NCBI GenBank assembly: GCA_041392205.1
Contig: JAWKMO010000005.1
Coordinates: 62,001 to 126,000 of the forward strand
Origin: Halomarinibacterium sp041392205
Lineage (GTDB): Bacteria; Bacteroidota; Bacteroidia; Flavobacteriales; Flavobacteriaceae
Length of the DNA: 64,000 nucleotides
Direction of reading: 5' to 3'
In this document: piece by piece, positions 14,450 to 24,151 of the stretch
Numbering within the stretch: the stretch's first letter is position 1
Layout: every line of letters starts with the position of its first letter
The notes under the pieces: generated by a model
Database searches by the model: none
What the model was told of the DNA's origin: nothing
Seen by the model: only the letters and a program-made list of their open reading frames with translations
Made by a program: the position numbers and the translations under genes

Positions 14450-16081
14450 ATGCGTTTAAAACTTACTGGCTGCCAACTATCCTTTTTGCTACTTTTCTTT
14501 ATTTTTTCCTGTAAAAGTGATCGTAAAAAAGACACGGTAAATTCCGAAGAAATTACAATTCCTTCTCTTGAAGAAGGGACTGCTTCAGATTTAGAAGGTC
14601 TTCAAAAAACCTATGAAGAATTACTTAAAACCGGCGTCATTGATGCAGAACAGTTTCAGGATTATATGGAAGCCATTCAAAAAATGAAACAAGGTGAGGA
14701 AACTGCTGAATCTGATAGCGATTTCAGAAAAAACCAGCTAAATAAATACAACAAAAAAATTAAGGAAAAAAATTCTCAAAAAAGTGAAGCACAACTTGCC
14801 GAAGAAGCCAAAACAGCTAACCTTAGAAAATTATTAGGCACTACCGAGAATTCTTTTATTGAAGAAAACATGACTCGATATTCCATTTGGGGAAATCGAG
14901 AAAAAAAGGAATCTTTAAATCAACTAGAAAATGCTACTAAAGAAGAAGCCAACACCATTATTGCTAATTATTTTGAAATAAATGCAAAAGAATTAGAGCT
15001 TCTTCGCCCCCTCCCAGCGAAACAAAAAATACGCACCGAAACCGAAGCAAGAACCATTGCAAAGCAACCCTTACCCGTGCCAATTGAAAATTACTTGAAA
15101 AACGGTCAAGCTACTTCAAAATTTAAAGCTATGATGACTAGCCGTAAAAATGATATGATTATTTTTTCTGGCGATGTCATTAAAGCTTCTGAAGCTGCTA
15201 GAAAGGAATTTTATAAAAAGAATCCCGGATGGTTTGGCGAGGGTACAACAATAGGAAATACCTACAGAGATTCAAGAGATAAATTTATTTACTTGCCTCT
15301 AGGAGATCTTTCATTTGCCGATAAACTTATTAAACATGATTTAGGCAATCCTGCTGGGTCAAACTCAAATGGAGCATTGGGAGTCCCCGATATGGATGAA
15401 AAAGATTTTCCAGACGGTGACCCCAAAATTTGCAATATTGGTATTAAAGGACAAGTTACTTTAGAATTTACAGATAACGCCATTGCCAATGTGAATGGAC
15501 CAGATTTATATGTTTTTGAAATGGGCGCCATCGAACCTACTATTTTGGAAATATCCAAAGATGGAAAAGAATGGATAAATGTGGGCAAGATTGAAGGCGG
15601 AACTGCCATGGTAGACATTGCCGAGTTTGTAAAAAAAGGAGATACTTATACCTATGTAAGATTGACAGATCTAGATACGCCAAGCCAGTTACCAGGTGCC
15701 GACGTAGATGCTATTGCTGCCATTGGCGGTGCCATACGGTTAAACTTAGATAGTTCCGTTTTGTTTGATACAGGAAAATACCAACTAAAAGAAAGTGCAT
15801 CAAACGAGTTAAAGAAATTGGTGGCTGCTATTAAAGAATTTCCAAAAGGGCATATCATTATTGAAGGTCATACAGATAATGTGGGCAATCCTAATAGTAA
15901 TAAAATACTATCTGAAAATAGAGCTAAAGAAGTTTCCACTTTTTTGAAAGGGCAACTTTCTAATCAATACTCTTTTGAAGTGAAAGGATTTGGCGAATCA
16001 CAGCCAGTTGCTCCCAATGATACTCCTATAAATAAACAAAAGAATAGGCGCGTAGAAATACTTGTGGTGCCTACCAACTAG
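14450..16081 (+). CDS. OmpA-family lipoprotein, copy 1
   Basis: 543 residues. The signal peptide ends in the lipobox IFSC (Cys21), followed by an acidic helical region (to about residue 200). A beta-rich discoidin-like module comes next (about 270-425; GPDLYVFEMGAIEPTILEIS, TYVRLTDLDTPSQLPGADVD). The C-terminal OmpA peptidoglycan-binding domain carries HIIIEGHTDNVGNPNSN and NRRVEILVVP. It is expected to tether the outer membrane to peptidoglycan. It is paralogous to the protein at 21576-23339, with about the same domain order. A kinase-regulator gene follows after 68 bases. Confidence 0.88.
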   Translation: MRLKLTGCQLSFLLLFFIFSCKSDRKKDTVNSEEITIPSLEEGTASDLEGLQKTYEELLKTGVIDAEQFQDYMEAIQKMKQGEETAESDSDFRKNQLNKYNKKIKEKNSQKSEAQLAEEAKTANLRKLLGTTENSFIEENMTRYSIWGNREKKESLNQLENATKEEANTIIANYFEINAKELELLRPLPAKQKIRTETEARTIAKQPLPVPIENYLKNGQATSKFKAMMTSRKNDMIIFSGDVIKASEAARKEFYKKNPGWFGEGTTIGNTYRDSRDKFIYLPLGDLSFADKLIKHDLGNPAGSNSNGALGVPDMDEKDFPDGDPKICNIGIKGQVTLEFTDNAIANVNGPDLYVFEMGAIEPTILEISKDGKEWINVGKIEGGTAMVDIAEFVKKGDTYTYVRLTDLDTPSQLPGADVDAIAAIGGAIRLNLDSSVLFDTGKYQLKESASNELKKLVAAIKEFPKGHIIIEGHTDNVGNPNSNKILSENRAKEVSTFLKGQLSNQYSFEVKGFGESQPVAPNDTPINKQKNRRVEILVVPTN

Positions 16082-16149
16082 TAAAAGTTTTCAGAAAAAG
16101 TATTCTCAAATTGCTAAGTCATACTACAATTTTTTTTTACCTTTTTAAA

Positions 16150-19101
16150 ATGAAAGGAATTGTTTTTATTTTTCTACTATTCGCAGTTCAATCTTTGAAT
16201 GCCCAAAGCAATTCTTACACAAAAAGTGTGTCTAGTGAAGACTCTACTGCGTTATCAAATTATAAAATAAAGATGGCGCAACACATTAATCCTAAACCAG
16301 ATAGCGCCTTGTATTATGTAAAAAAAATACAATCGCTTAGTACTTCTCTTAATTATGGGATTGGACAAGCAGATTCACATTACCTCTTTGCACAATATTA
16401 TAGAAGAATCCAAAAAATAGACTCTTCCATTTATCACTTTCATAAATTAATTTTAATTTCTGAGGAAATACCCTACGCCAGAGGTTTGGCAATTGGATAT
16501 AACGGCTTATGCCGAGTAAATTACTTGGTAGGCAATATGGAGGAAGCTGAAAAAAACTGCCAATTGGCCTTAGAATGGGCTTCAAAATTTGAAGATATAG
16601 GTAATGTTGTTTTTTCAGACACTAACATCGCTCTTGCAAGTACTTACATTAGGCAAAATAAATTGGAGCAGGCTATTAATAAATTATTGAAAGTAGATTC
16701 TCTTCATAAGAAAACTCCCATTCGCCCAGATATTATAGCTGCTGCTTACCAAAGTTTAGGAAATATTTATTTGGATTTGAAAGACTTTACAAGTTCCGAA
16801 AAATATTTCCTATTAGCTAACGAAGCATTTGGCAAAATGCCTGTTAATAATAGTTTTTACCTTCAAACTACCAATCATCATTTAGGGCAAGTTTATTACC
16901 ATCAAAAAAAATATGCAAAAGCAGATAGCTTACTTACTAGCGCACATCAGTTCTTCAAACAAATTAATGACAATAGAACTTTAGCTTCTGTAAGCACTTA
17001 TTTAGGGCTCTTAAATTCTGCTTACAAAAAAAACACTATTGCAGAAACGTATTTTAAGGAAGCATTAGAATTGCATAAAAAGTATGATTTTGATTATGAA
17101 GCTTCTCAAGCTGGAATAGAACTTTCCAAATTATACCTTTCTCAAAACAGACCCAATGATGCAATTTCTTTATTAAATAAAGTTTTACAATATAATATCG
17201 GAAACAAAAACACCCTTATTAGGCTTGAATCTTTTTCACTTTTATCTGAAGCTTACGCCCATAAAAAAGACTTTGGAAAAGCTTATGAAATGTTGAATTC
17301 TTCGATGCAACTTAAAGATTCATTGCAACAAGCACAAAGCGCCGAAAAGATTAGGGAAATTGAAGCTATCTATCAAACTGAAAGCAGAGATAGAGAAATT
17401 GAGTTACTCACTTCGCAAAACGAAATAGTGAATCAACAAAAGAAAAATCAATTAATTTTATTATTAGCAGGCCTTGGACTTACCGCATTAATAGGGCTTT
17501 TCTTCTTTGTACAATATAAAAATAGAATCAAAACCAACAAAAAACTACGAGAGCTTGATCAAGCAAAATCGGCATTTTTTGCCAATATTTCTCACGAATT
17601 CCGCACCCCACTCACCCTTATCAAAGGCCCTATTGAAGACCAACTCGCCGAAGAAAATTTACCTACTACGGCAAGAAAAAATTTAACATTAGCTAAGTTT
17701 AACACCCATAGGCTTGAAGGACTTGTAGAGCAACTTTTAGCCCTTTCAAAATTGGAAAGTGGTGCTTTTAAATTAAGAGTGCAACCCGGAAATATATTGC
17801 CCTTTGCAAGTGCACAGGCCGCATTGTTTCAATTTTCAGCAGAAGGGAAAAATATTGATTATAGTATCAATATTCCAGAAAATAACGAAAAGTGTTGGTA
17901 TGATACAGATGCTTTGGAAAAAGTTTTTAGTAACCTTATTGGAAATGCTATAAAATACACCCCAGAAAATGGAAAAATAATTATAAAAGGAGACCTGCAA
18001 GGAAATTACTTTAATTTTAAAATAACAAATACAGGCACATACCTCACGCCTGAAGAACAAACCCATATATTTAAAAGGTTTTACCAAACCAACCCTTTAC
18101 ATCCTGGGACAGGTATTGGGCTATCACTTACAAAAGAATTAATAGAATTACATAAAGGAACCATTAAAGTAAGCAGTAATTCTGACAAAAAAACGGAGTT
18201 TGAATTCAAAATCCCCGTTAGTAAACAATTTTTTAATGCCGATGAAATACTTTCAGAAGCCCTTCATTACAATCCTGTTGAAACCCTTGACACCAATTTA
18301 AATTTTGAAAGTGTAGAATCTTTGCCAAATGTAGATGAGACAATTGCGCCTATATTACTTGTAGTAGATGATAATCCAGCCATTCGATCCTACACCGCTT
18401 CCATTTTTGAAAACACCTATAAAATAGAGATGGCATCAAATGGTAAAGAAGCCCTTACTATTGCAAAAGAGGTCATTCCAGATATTATTATAAGTGATGT
18501 AATGATGCCAGAGGTGGATGGTTTTCAGTTTTCTGAAAGTTTAAAACAAAATGAATTTACTTCTCATATACCCATTATTTTACTTACGGCGAGAACAGAA
18601 GAAGAAGAAAAATTAAAAGGAATTCATAGTGGTGCCGATGGGTATGTTACAAAACCTTTTAGTGCTCGTGTTTTAAAAGCAACCGTTAAAAATCTTATTG
18701 AAAATAGACGTAAGCTTCAAATGCGTTTTTCACAAGAAGTTATTTTGCGACCCAAAGACATTGCTATTTCCTCTGCCGATGAAAAGTTTTTGGAAAACCT
18801 TCAAAAGGTAATGGATACACATATTACAAATCCCGATTTTTCGGCAGAAATTTTTAGTAAAGAAATGGGCGTGAGTCGTATGCAACTTCATAGAAAATTA
18901 AGGGCTATTACGGGACAAAGCACTACAGAGTTTATTCGGTCACAGCGTTTAAAATTAGCCACGACCCTACTTTCATCCAGTAGTGCAACTATTTCTGAAA
19001 TTGCCTTTAGTGTGGGTTTTAATGATCCTTCCTATTTTACCAAATGCTTTAAGCAAGAGTTTGGATACGCTCCATCAGACTACCCTTCTGCACAAAAATA
19101 A
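16150..19101 (+). CDS. TPR hybrid sensor histidine kinase / response regulator / AraC regulator
   Basis: The 983-residue protein is a one-polypeptide two-component system of the Bacteroidetes type. In order: signal peptide (MKGIVFIFLLFAVQSLNA), periplasmic TPR array (about 25-410), coiled coil, membrane helix (LILLLAGLGLTALIGLFFFV, about 436-455), HisKA with phosphoacceptor His about 482 (FFANISHEFRTPL), HATPase (NLIGNAIKYTP, GTGIGLSLTK), receiver with Asp about 783 (IIISDVMMPE), and a C-terminal AraC HTH (ISEIAFSVGFNDPSYFTKCF). The ATG at 16150 is chosen because it begins the signal peptide. It probably senses an envelope signal and controls neighbouring envelope genes (inference). Confidence 0.92.
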   Translation: MKGIVFIFLLFAVQSLNAQSNSYTKSVSSEDSTALSNYKIKMAQHINPKPDSALYYVKKIQSLSTSLNYGIGQADSHYLFAQYYRRIQKIDSSIYHFHKLILISEEIPYARGLAIGYNGLCRVNYLVGNMEEAEKNCQLALEWASKFEDIGNVVFSDTNIALASTYIRQNKLEQAINKLLKVDSLHKKTPIRPDIIAAAYQSLGNIYLDLKDFTSSEKYFLLANEAFGKMPVNNSFYLQTTNHHLGQVYYHQKKYAKADSLLTSAHQFFKQINDNRTLASVSTYLGLLNSAYKKNTIAETYFKEALELHKKYDFDYEASQAGIELSKLYLSQNRPNDAISLLNKVLQYNIGNKNTLIRLESFSLLSEAYAHKKDFGKAYEMLNSSMQLKDSLQQAQSAEKIREIEAIYQTESRDREIELLTSQNEIVNQQKKNQLILLLAGLGLTALIGLFFFVQYKNRIKTNKKLRELDQAKSAFFANISHEFRTPLTLIKGPIEDQLAEENLPTTARKNLTLAKFNTHRLEGLVEQLLALSKLESGAFKLRVQPGNILPFASAQAALFQFSAEGKNIDYSINIPENNEKCWYDTDALEKVFSNLIGNAIKYTPENGKIIIKGDLQGNYFNFKITNTGTYLTPEEQTHIFKRFYQTNPLHPGTGIGLSLTKELIELHKGTIKVSSNSDKKTEFEFKIPVSKQFFNADEILSEALHYNPVETLDTNLNFESVESLPNVDETIAPILLVVDDNPAIRSYTASIFENTYKIEMASNGKEALTIAKEVIPDIIISDVMMPEVDGFQFSESLKQNEFTSHIPIILLTARTEEEEKLKGIHSGADGYVTKPFSARVLKATVKNLIENRRKLQMRFSQEVILRPKDIAISSADEKFLENLQKVMDTHITNPDFSAEIFSKEMGVSRMQLHRKLRAITGQSTTEFIRSQRLKLATTLLSSSSATISEIAFSVGFNDPSYFTKCFKQEFGYAPSDYPSAQK

Positions 19102-19212
19102 GCGTGTAAACTCCTATTATTACTAAGGTGTTACATATATCCAAGCATTGGTTACAATGCTACTACACTTCTTTAATGGCCTATAGTACATTTGGTTAAA
19201 TAATTACCTCCC

Positions 19213-19368
19213 ATGCCGGAAAAGAAAAAGAAAAGCTATGAAGGGAAATTAGAAATTGAACCTTCCCAACATATTTATCTTAACATCAATTACCTAAAAA
19301 AGGGAGTCTATGTTTTAAAAATTTTGAATTACAATAAGCTTATAAAAGAAACCACTTTTAAAAAATAA
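19213..19368 (+). CDS. Small orphan T9SS sorting-domain-like peptide (51 aa)
   Basis: ATG at 19213, stop at 19366-19368. The protein starts MPEKKKKSYEGKLEIEPSQ and ends INYLKKGVYVLKI then NKLIKETTFKK. The latter half matches the pattern of T9SS type A C-terminal domains (LSALRTGIYFIKI...KRIIKE, as in the 44666 gene here). There is no signal peptide, so it could not use T9SS alone. It may be the remnant of a lost secreted protein or a small genuine gene. It is followed after five bases by the next small secreted gene. Confidence 0.45.
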   Translation: MPEKKKKSYEGKLEIEPSQHIYLNINYLKKGVYVLKILNYNKLIKETTFKK

Positions 19369-19373
19369 ATACC

Positions 19374-19634
19374 ATGAAAAGAAATCATTTTTACTTGCTC
19401 ATAATTTTTTTAATAACTGGAACGACAAGTCAAGCTCAAATATTTGAAAAATTAGGAAAAAGAGCTGAAAAAGCAGCTGAAAGGACTGTAGAAAGAAGAG
19501 TGGAAAGAGAAACTGAAAAATCTACCGATCGAGTTTTAGATACTATTGTTGATAGTCCTAAAAAAGACAAACGCAAAAGAAAAACAAAAAAAGAGAGAGT
19601 AATTATTGAAGCCAAAAACGATAGTATATTTTAA
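19374..19634 (+). CDS. Small secreted charged helical protein
   Basis: 86 residues: signal peptide (LIIFLITGTTSQA, cleaved before QIF), then an amphipathic, very charged helix (EKLGKRAEKAAERTVERRVE) and a Lys/Arg-rich tail. In Bacteroidetes, similar 'RAEKAAERTVERRVE' stretches occur as the N-terminal region of larger OmpA-type proteins. Here it stands alone, so it is either a small periplasmic peptide or a truncated relative. It is separated from the next gene by ten bases. Confidence 0.55.
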   Translation: MKRNHFYLLIIFLITGTTSQAQIFEKLGKRAEKAAERTVERRVERETEKSTDRVLDTIVDSPKKDKRKRKTKKERVIIEAKNDSIF

Positions 19635-19644
19635 TTGACAAACT

Positions 19645-20247
19645 ATGAAAAACTTAATGTTTATCTCAACCCTATTACTTCTTATTTCCTGTAACAACGG
19701 TAAAGAAGAAAAAATAATGGACGCTGCATCAAATTCTTCAACTCCTAATGAGGTAGAAAATTCTACCAAAAATATAATTAATCAAGAAAACGATTATTCG
19801 AAATTATATTTAAGAGATAACAATGATTGCACCATCATAGAACCTTCTGAAATTGCTTCTGTACTGGGAATTCAAGAATCGCAAGTTATAAAAGAACCCA
19901 TTGAAGGAACTTGCCGGTATACCATCACTCTACCCGATGGCACTTCAAGTTCCTTGGGTATTGGATTTACTAAAATGCCTAATGCTGAAGTAAAAAGAGA
20001 AATAGCAAATTACCAATCCAAATCCGGTGGTTTAGAGCATTATATAAGTGACACAGGAGATACAGACCTTTGCATTCATCCTTATAATTCTTGGCTTTTT
20101 TTATATAATGCCAACTATGATAACACCATTAAACTAAGTTATGGATCTAAAATTGCGCTAAGAGGAATGACCAAAGAGCAAAAGGAAGTACGAAAAACGA
20201 ATGCGCTTAAGATTGCCAATTACATTGAGAAAAAATACAAACAATAA
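19645..20247 (+). CDS. Lipoprotein of unknown function
   Basis: 200 residues with lipobox LISC (Cys16) and a low-complexity linker (Asn/Ser/Glu), then a globular domain from about residue 55. This has two conserved-looking cysteines (NDCTIIEPSEIASVLG, GTCRYTITLPDG) and a third in TDLCIHPYNSW. The layout (EPSEIASVLGI... GTCRYT) recalls DUF3558-like small lipoproteins, but I cannot assign it. It lies in the envelope-gene series and is followed by the next secreted protein after four bases, so it is part of a short operon. Confidence 0.65.
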   Translation: MKNLMFISTLLLLISCNNGKEEKIMDAASNSSTPNEVENSTKNIINQENDYSKLYLRDNNDCTIIEPSEIASVLGIQESQVIKEPIEGTCRYTITLPDGTSSSLGIGFTKMPNAEVKREIANYQSKSGGLEHYISDTGDTDLCIHPYNSWLFLYNANYDNTIKLSYGSKIALRGMTKEQKEVRKTNALKIANYIEKKYKQ

Positions 20248-20251
20248 CATC

Positions 20252-21592
20252 ATGAAGAAAACACTAAAAATGTTGTTACTTCTGGTACTTATTACTAGTT
20301 CAATAGAAGTATTTGCACAACCATTTACCTTAGATAAAAACATAAAACCCACCAAACTTGAACTAAGAGAAGATACCAAGTACAAAGGGGCAAAAGGAAT
20401 TACAGCCAATGCCACTATAGAAAGTGATTCTACACAATATTACTATGTAGTAGGCCATGATTTATTTCAGTTTATAGATGTTTATATTTTTAGTAACTAC
20501 GGAAATCCTTCACTTGAAGCAACATTAGTTAAAAACAACTGGAAAGACAATCTAGGTAGAAAAAATACCAAATCCTCTGAAAATGGAATCATCAATTTTA
20601 AGTTACGAACGTATGGCGATTTTGGGTTTACTATAACCTCACCAGATAAAGAAAAAATTAATTTTACCATTATTGTGTATGCCACAGAACCCATTACCGA
20701 GTATCTTGATTCACCTTTTGTAAAGGCGTCTAAAGAAGATATGAAGGATGCAGACGTTTCTTCTGAAGAAAAAAATCCTGGTTCCGGAGACTCCAATACC
20801 CTATTATATATTGCATTAGGGGCAGCACTATTAGTGATTGGGTTTTTAGCAGCAAAAGTTTTAGGAAATAAAAAAACGACAAATCTTTTTTTACTCTTCC
20901 TATTTTGCACACCCTTTTATGGGTTTTCTCAATTTCATGGAGGTGGATTTTGGGACCCAGAAAGCACTCGCGATGGCACTTATGAAGAATGGCTACGAAG
21001 TGAATCTACCAAAAGACAAGAAAGAGGTTTTGTTGGGGATGTAGAAGGCTTAAAAAGACTAGGACAACTTACTGAAGACCTCAACGGTAGGCTGGACGAT
21101 GTCGTAAAAAAATACAAAGCCATTAAAGAATTATATGAGGCATATACGGGGCTAGGAGATTGTATTAATTCGGTTCCTCTACCAGGCGCACCACGCATAC
21201 CCACTTTTTGTGAAACGGATGACTGTGGAAATTGCTTTACAACTGCCAGAGAAACCCTTCAAAAAACACGGTATACTTTTGAAAAGTTAAAAACCATTTA
21301 TGCCTGTACCAAAAACTTTACCGATAAGGCGATTGCTTTTGGGGATAATGTTTCCGGGGTTCACGGGGTTTCTGGCTTGGCTTGGCAAAGTGAGCGAATA
21401 AAAATTGAAAAATCGGTCTCCGAGATGCAAAAAGCGTATGACAGTAAATATGTTGACTTGCTGGAGGACCTTCAAAATGCGCTCATTGAACTCAATAATT
21501 GTGAGGCAGAATTTGGAATTCCGGATTGGTACGATCGATTTGGATACTTATACTATGACTTCATAAAATTTCATTATGCGAGACCTAATTAA
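20252..21592 (+). CDS. Secreted two-domain protein with an internal membrane hairpin
   Basis: 446 residues from the ATG at 20252, chosen because it opens the signal peptide (MKKTLKMLLLLVLITSSIEV then FAQ). An extracytoplasmic domain (about 24-180) is followed by a membrane helix (LLYIALGAALLVIGFLAAKV), a short basic turn GNKKTT, and a second hydrophobic stretch (NLFLLFLFCTPFYGFSQ) that reads like another signal peptide. The second domain follows (about 235-446) and contains several cysteines (GDCINSVP, FCETDDCGNCF) and helices. I do not know the family. Its stop overlaps the next gene (17 bases), so it is coupled to the second OmpA lipoprotein. Confidence 0.7.
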   Translation: MKKTLKMLLLLVLITSSIEVFAQPFTLDKNIKPTKLELREDTKYKGAKGITANATIESDSTQYYYVVGHDLFQFIDVYIFSNYGNPSLEATLVKNNWKDNLGRKNTKSSENGIINFKLRTYGDFGFTITSPDKEKINFTIIVYATEPITEYLDSPFVKASKEDMKDADVSSEEKNPGSGDSNTLLYIALGAALLVIGFLAAKVLGNKKTTNLFLLFLFCTPFYGFSQFHGGGFWDPESTRDGTYEEWLRSESTKRQERGFVGDVEGLKRLGQLTEDLNGRLDDVVKKYKAIKELYEAYTGLGDCINSVPLPGAPRIPTFCETDDCGNCFTTARETLQKTRYTFEKLKTIYACTKNFTDKAIAFGDNVSGVHGVSGLAWQSERIKIEKSVSEMQKAYDSKYVDLLEDLQNALIELNNCEAEFGIPDWYDRFGYLYYDFIKFHYARPN

Positions 21593-23339
21593 TAACAGAG
21601 TAGTCATTTTTGCCCTCTTATTTTCAATTATAATAGGATGTAAAAATACTTCTGAAAAGTCCGTGGATGAATCATTATCGGGTAATGAGCAGAAAACTTC
21701 CGAAGATTTTTTGGAACAGCTTGAAAACATGACTACTTTGGAAGAGGAACCCAAAAAAGTAAATGTAGATAAGGATCAAGAACGTAATAAAATACCACAA
21801 TCTATTTTTGAAATTGGTGAAGGGTTCGTCTATATAGAACATAAAAGCTTCAATACGGAGGAGCAAAACCAGTGGGATGTATTGTTAAAAGAACACCCTT
21901 CTTTACTGAAAAATGAGGTTATTATAGATCAAGGGGGGCAATACCAGATCAACCTTCCAGACCTTCAAAAGGAGTTAACCGCTTCTGAAAATTCTTTCAA
22001 ATCATTTAAAAATCTTATTGAAAAAAACGTTACGAGTGGTTCCATTTCTTTAGGACATCAAAATACCGGAAGGGCAAAAATTAGTGCCCTTTTAGGAAAT
22101 AAAGAAGAGGGTCTGGTAGAAACCCTAATCCAATCGTACACATTCAAAAGTAGAAATGAAAGTACTTTGGTTTTAAGACGCTTAGGGGTTGCCTCTCAGG
22201 AAAACTTACTCCCTATTTTGCTGGAATACGTAGGGATAACTTTAGAAGAATTACAACTTCTGAATGAATTTCCAACTACCGAGAAAATTAATAACTCATT
22301 ACAGGCAAAAAGAGCCATTGATTTCAAATTTCCTGCTGCTGTTGAAACACACCTTAAGGCATCAAATTGCACAGATTCGTTTAAGGAAATTATCGCTTTT
22401 TTCAATAAAAGTAAAATGAAAGAACCCAAGCGTTTTCTTGAAAAAGCAAAAGTTGCAAAGAATGAGTTTTATGCCTTAAATCCGGGTTGGTATGGTGAAA
22501 ATGACGACACTGGTGTCACCTATATAGATTCGCGAAGAAAATACATTTATTTACCTTTCGGAGAACGCTCTTTTGCAGATACCCTAATAGCTCACCAAGC
22601 AAGTGCCAGTGAGATAAAATATAGCAACGGTGTTTTAGGAGCACCCAATATGTCCTTGGAACGTTTTACAGTAGCCCATCCTAATATTGGTACTTTAGGA
22701 CTTGGAGGGGTACTAACTATTGAGTTTAAAGACAATACACTAACCAATGTCAATGGCCCGGATTTGTATGTTTTTGAAATGGGGAAAATAGAGCCTACAA
22801 AATTGGAGATTTCAAAAGATGGTAGCCAATGGATTGACATTGGCCAAATTGAAGGCGGGACAGCCATGGTCGATATTGAATCTTTTGTGGCTAAAGGAGC
22901 AACTTTTAATTATGTTCGATTAACCGATTTACAAACCTTTAGTACCGTACCGGGAGCAGACATTGATGCTATTGGAGCCATTGGTGGGGCATTACGTTTA
23001 CAGCTGGACAGCGAAGTGTTGTTTGACACCGGAGCATTTAAACTTAAAGAAAGTGCCACAGCAACACTCGAAAATCTCGTTGAAGCCATCAAAGAAATCC
23101 CTAATGGACATATTATTATTGAAGGACATACCGACAATGTAGGAAGTCCAAACAGTAATAAAACACTTTCAGAAAACCGGGCCAATGAAGTTTCCCAATT
23201 TTTGAAGAATAAACTCCCAAAAAAGTATACATTTGAAGTGAAAGGACTTGGTGAAAGCCAACCCATTGTCCCTAATGACACTCCCGAAAATAAACAAAAA
23301 AACAGAAGGGTAGAAATTTTAGTAATCCCTTCAAAATAA
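21576..23339 (+). CDS. OmpA-family lipoprotein, copy 2
   Basis: 587 residues with the same architecture as the protein at 14450-16081: lipobox IIGC (Cys22), a divergent helical N-terminal half, a discoidin-like beta module (GPDLYVFEMGKIEPTKLEIS, IEGGTAMVDIESFVAKG), and a C-terminal OmpA domain (HIIIEGHTDNVGSPNSN, NRRVEILVIP). The last 250 residues are nearly collinear with copy 1 while the first half is not. The gene overlaps the preceding one by 17 bases. It likely anchors to peptidoglycan. The pair suggests duplication with exchange of the N-terminal region. Confidence 0.87.
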   Translation: MRDLINNRVVIFALLFSIIIGCKNTSEKSVDESLSGNEQKTSEDFLEQLENMTTLEEEPKKVNVDKDQERNKIPQSIFEIGEGFVYIEHKSFNTEEQNQWDVLLKEHPSLLKNEVIIDQGGQYQINLPDLQKELTASENSFKSFKNLIEKNVTSGSISLGHQNTGRAKISALLGNKEEGLVETLIQSYTFKSRNESTLVLRRLGVASQENLLPILLEYVGITLEELQLLNEFPTTEKINNSLQAKRAIDFKFPAAVETHLKASNCTDSFKEIIAFFNKSKMKEPKRFLEKAKVAKNEFYALNPGWYGENDDTGVTYIDSRRKYIYLPFGERSFADTLIAHQASASEIKYSNGVLGAPNMSLERFTVAHPNIGTLGLGGVLTIEFKDNTLTNVNGPDLYVFEMGKIEPTKLEISKDGSQWIDIGQIEGGTAMVDIESFVAKGATFNYVRLTDLQTFSTVPGADIDAIGAIGGALRLQLDSEVLFDTGAFKLKESATATLENLVEAIKEIPNGHIIIEGHTDNVGSPNSNKTLSENRANEVSQFLKNKLPKKYTFEVKGLGESQPIVPNDTPENKQKNRRVEILVIPSK

Positions 23340-23361
23340 ATAATTAATAAATTTAAAAACT

Positions 23362-24054
23362 ATGAAAAATATCCTTTTATTCATAAGTACCTTGGTACTT
23401 TTTTCAACTTTATCCGTTGCTCAATGCAGCAAATTTTATCCTTTCTCAAAGGGTGCCACTTCCACCCTAACTTTGTATAATGAAAAAGGGAAAGCACAAG
23501 GCACCATAACGTATCAAGTGCTTAGCGTTTCCAACACAAGTGAAGGGGAAAAAGCCAATGTTAACACAAGCTTTAAAGACGAAAAAGGCAAAGAAATTAC
23601 CACCACAAATTATGATGCTATCTGCAAAGATGGAACTGTTTCCATTGACTTTAATTCTATGTTGCGACCCGAATTAATGAAAGCGTATGGCGATATGCAA
23701 GTAGATTCAGAAATTACAGGGGTGAATATTGATGTGCCAAACAATTTAAGTGTGGGACAAAAATTAAAAGATGCAGAGATGAATATAAAAATGTCTATGT
23801 CCGGCATGAATTTTAATATGAATACCCTCATTACAGACCGAGAAGTAATTGGTAAAGAAACCATTACGACCCCAGCGGGAACCTTTGAGTGTTATATCAT
23901 TTCACAAGCTACCGTTTCACAAGGAATGACAGGCTCTATGAAAAGAAGTTCCAAGCAATGGTTTGCCGAAGGGGTAGGCGTTGTAAAAACGGAAGATTAC
24001 AACAAAAAAGGGAAAATTGAAGCTTCGGGTATACTTACTGCTTTTAGTAAATAA
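23362..24054 (+). CDS. Secreted TapB/DUF3108-like protein
   Basis: 230 residues with a signal peptide (ILLFISTLVLFSTLSVAQ) and a beta-rich mature domain. The segments FYPFSKGATSTLTLYNEKGK, then ETITTPAGTFECYIIS and SSKQWFAEGVGVVKTEDYNKK, are the conserved pattern of DUF3108-like/TapB-family envelope proteins, in which an 'AGTFEC' turn precedes a 'WYAxGVGxVK' strand. The function is not known. It follows OmpA copy 2 by 22 bases and a terminator closes the group at 24075. Confidence 0.75.
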   Translation: MKNILLFISTLVLFSTLSVAQCSKFYPFSKGATSTLTLYNEKGKAQGTITYQVLSVSNTSEGEKANVNTSFKDEKGKEITTTNYDAICKDGTVSIDFNSMLRPELMKAYGDMQVDSEITGVNIDVPNNLSVGQKLKDAEMNIKMSMSGMNFNMNTLITDREVIGKETITTPAGTFECYIISQATVSQGMTGSMKRSSKQWFAEGVGVVKTEDYNKKGKIEASGILTAFSK

Positions 24055-24074
24055 TATCGCACTACTTTTTAATG

Positions 24075-24118
24075 AAACTCTCTTACTTTCTTAAAAGTCA
24101 GAGAGTTTTATTTTTTTT
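24075..24118 (+). terminator. Rho-independent terminator after the envelope island
   Basis: The stem AAACTCTCT/AGAGAGTTT (24075-24083/24100-24108) is followed by a T-rich tract. Confidence 0.8.
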
Positions 24119-24151
24119 AATAAATTTTGCTATTATTGCAAAAAAATTATT

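Noticed and set aside
16111..16149. Upstream start for the hybrid kinase
   Set aside because: It adds a hydrophobic, non-conserved lead. The ATG at 16150 begins a clean signal peptide.
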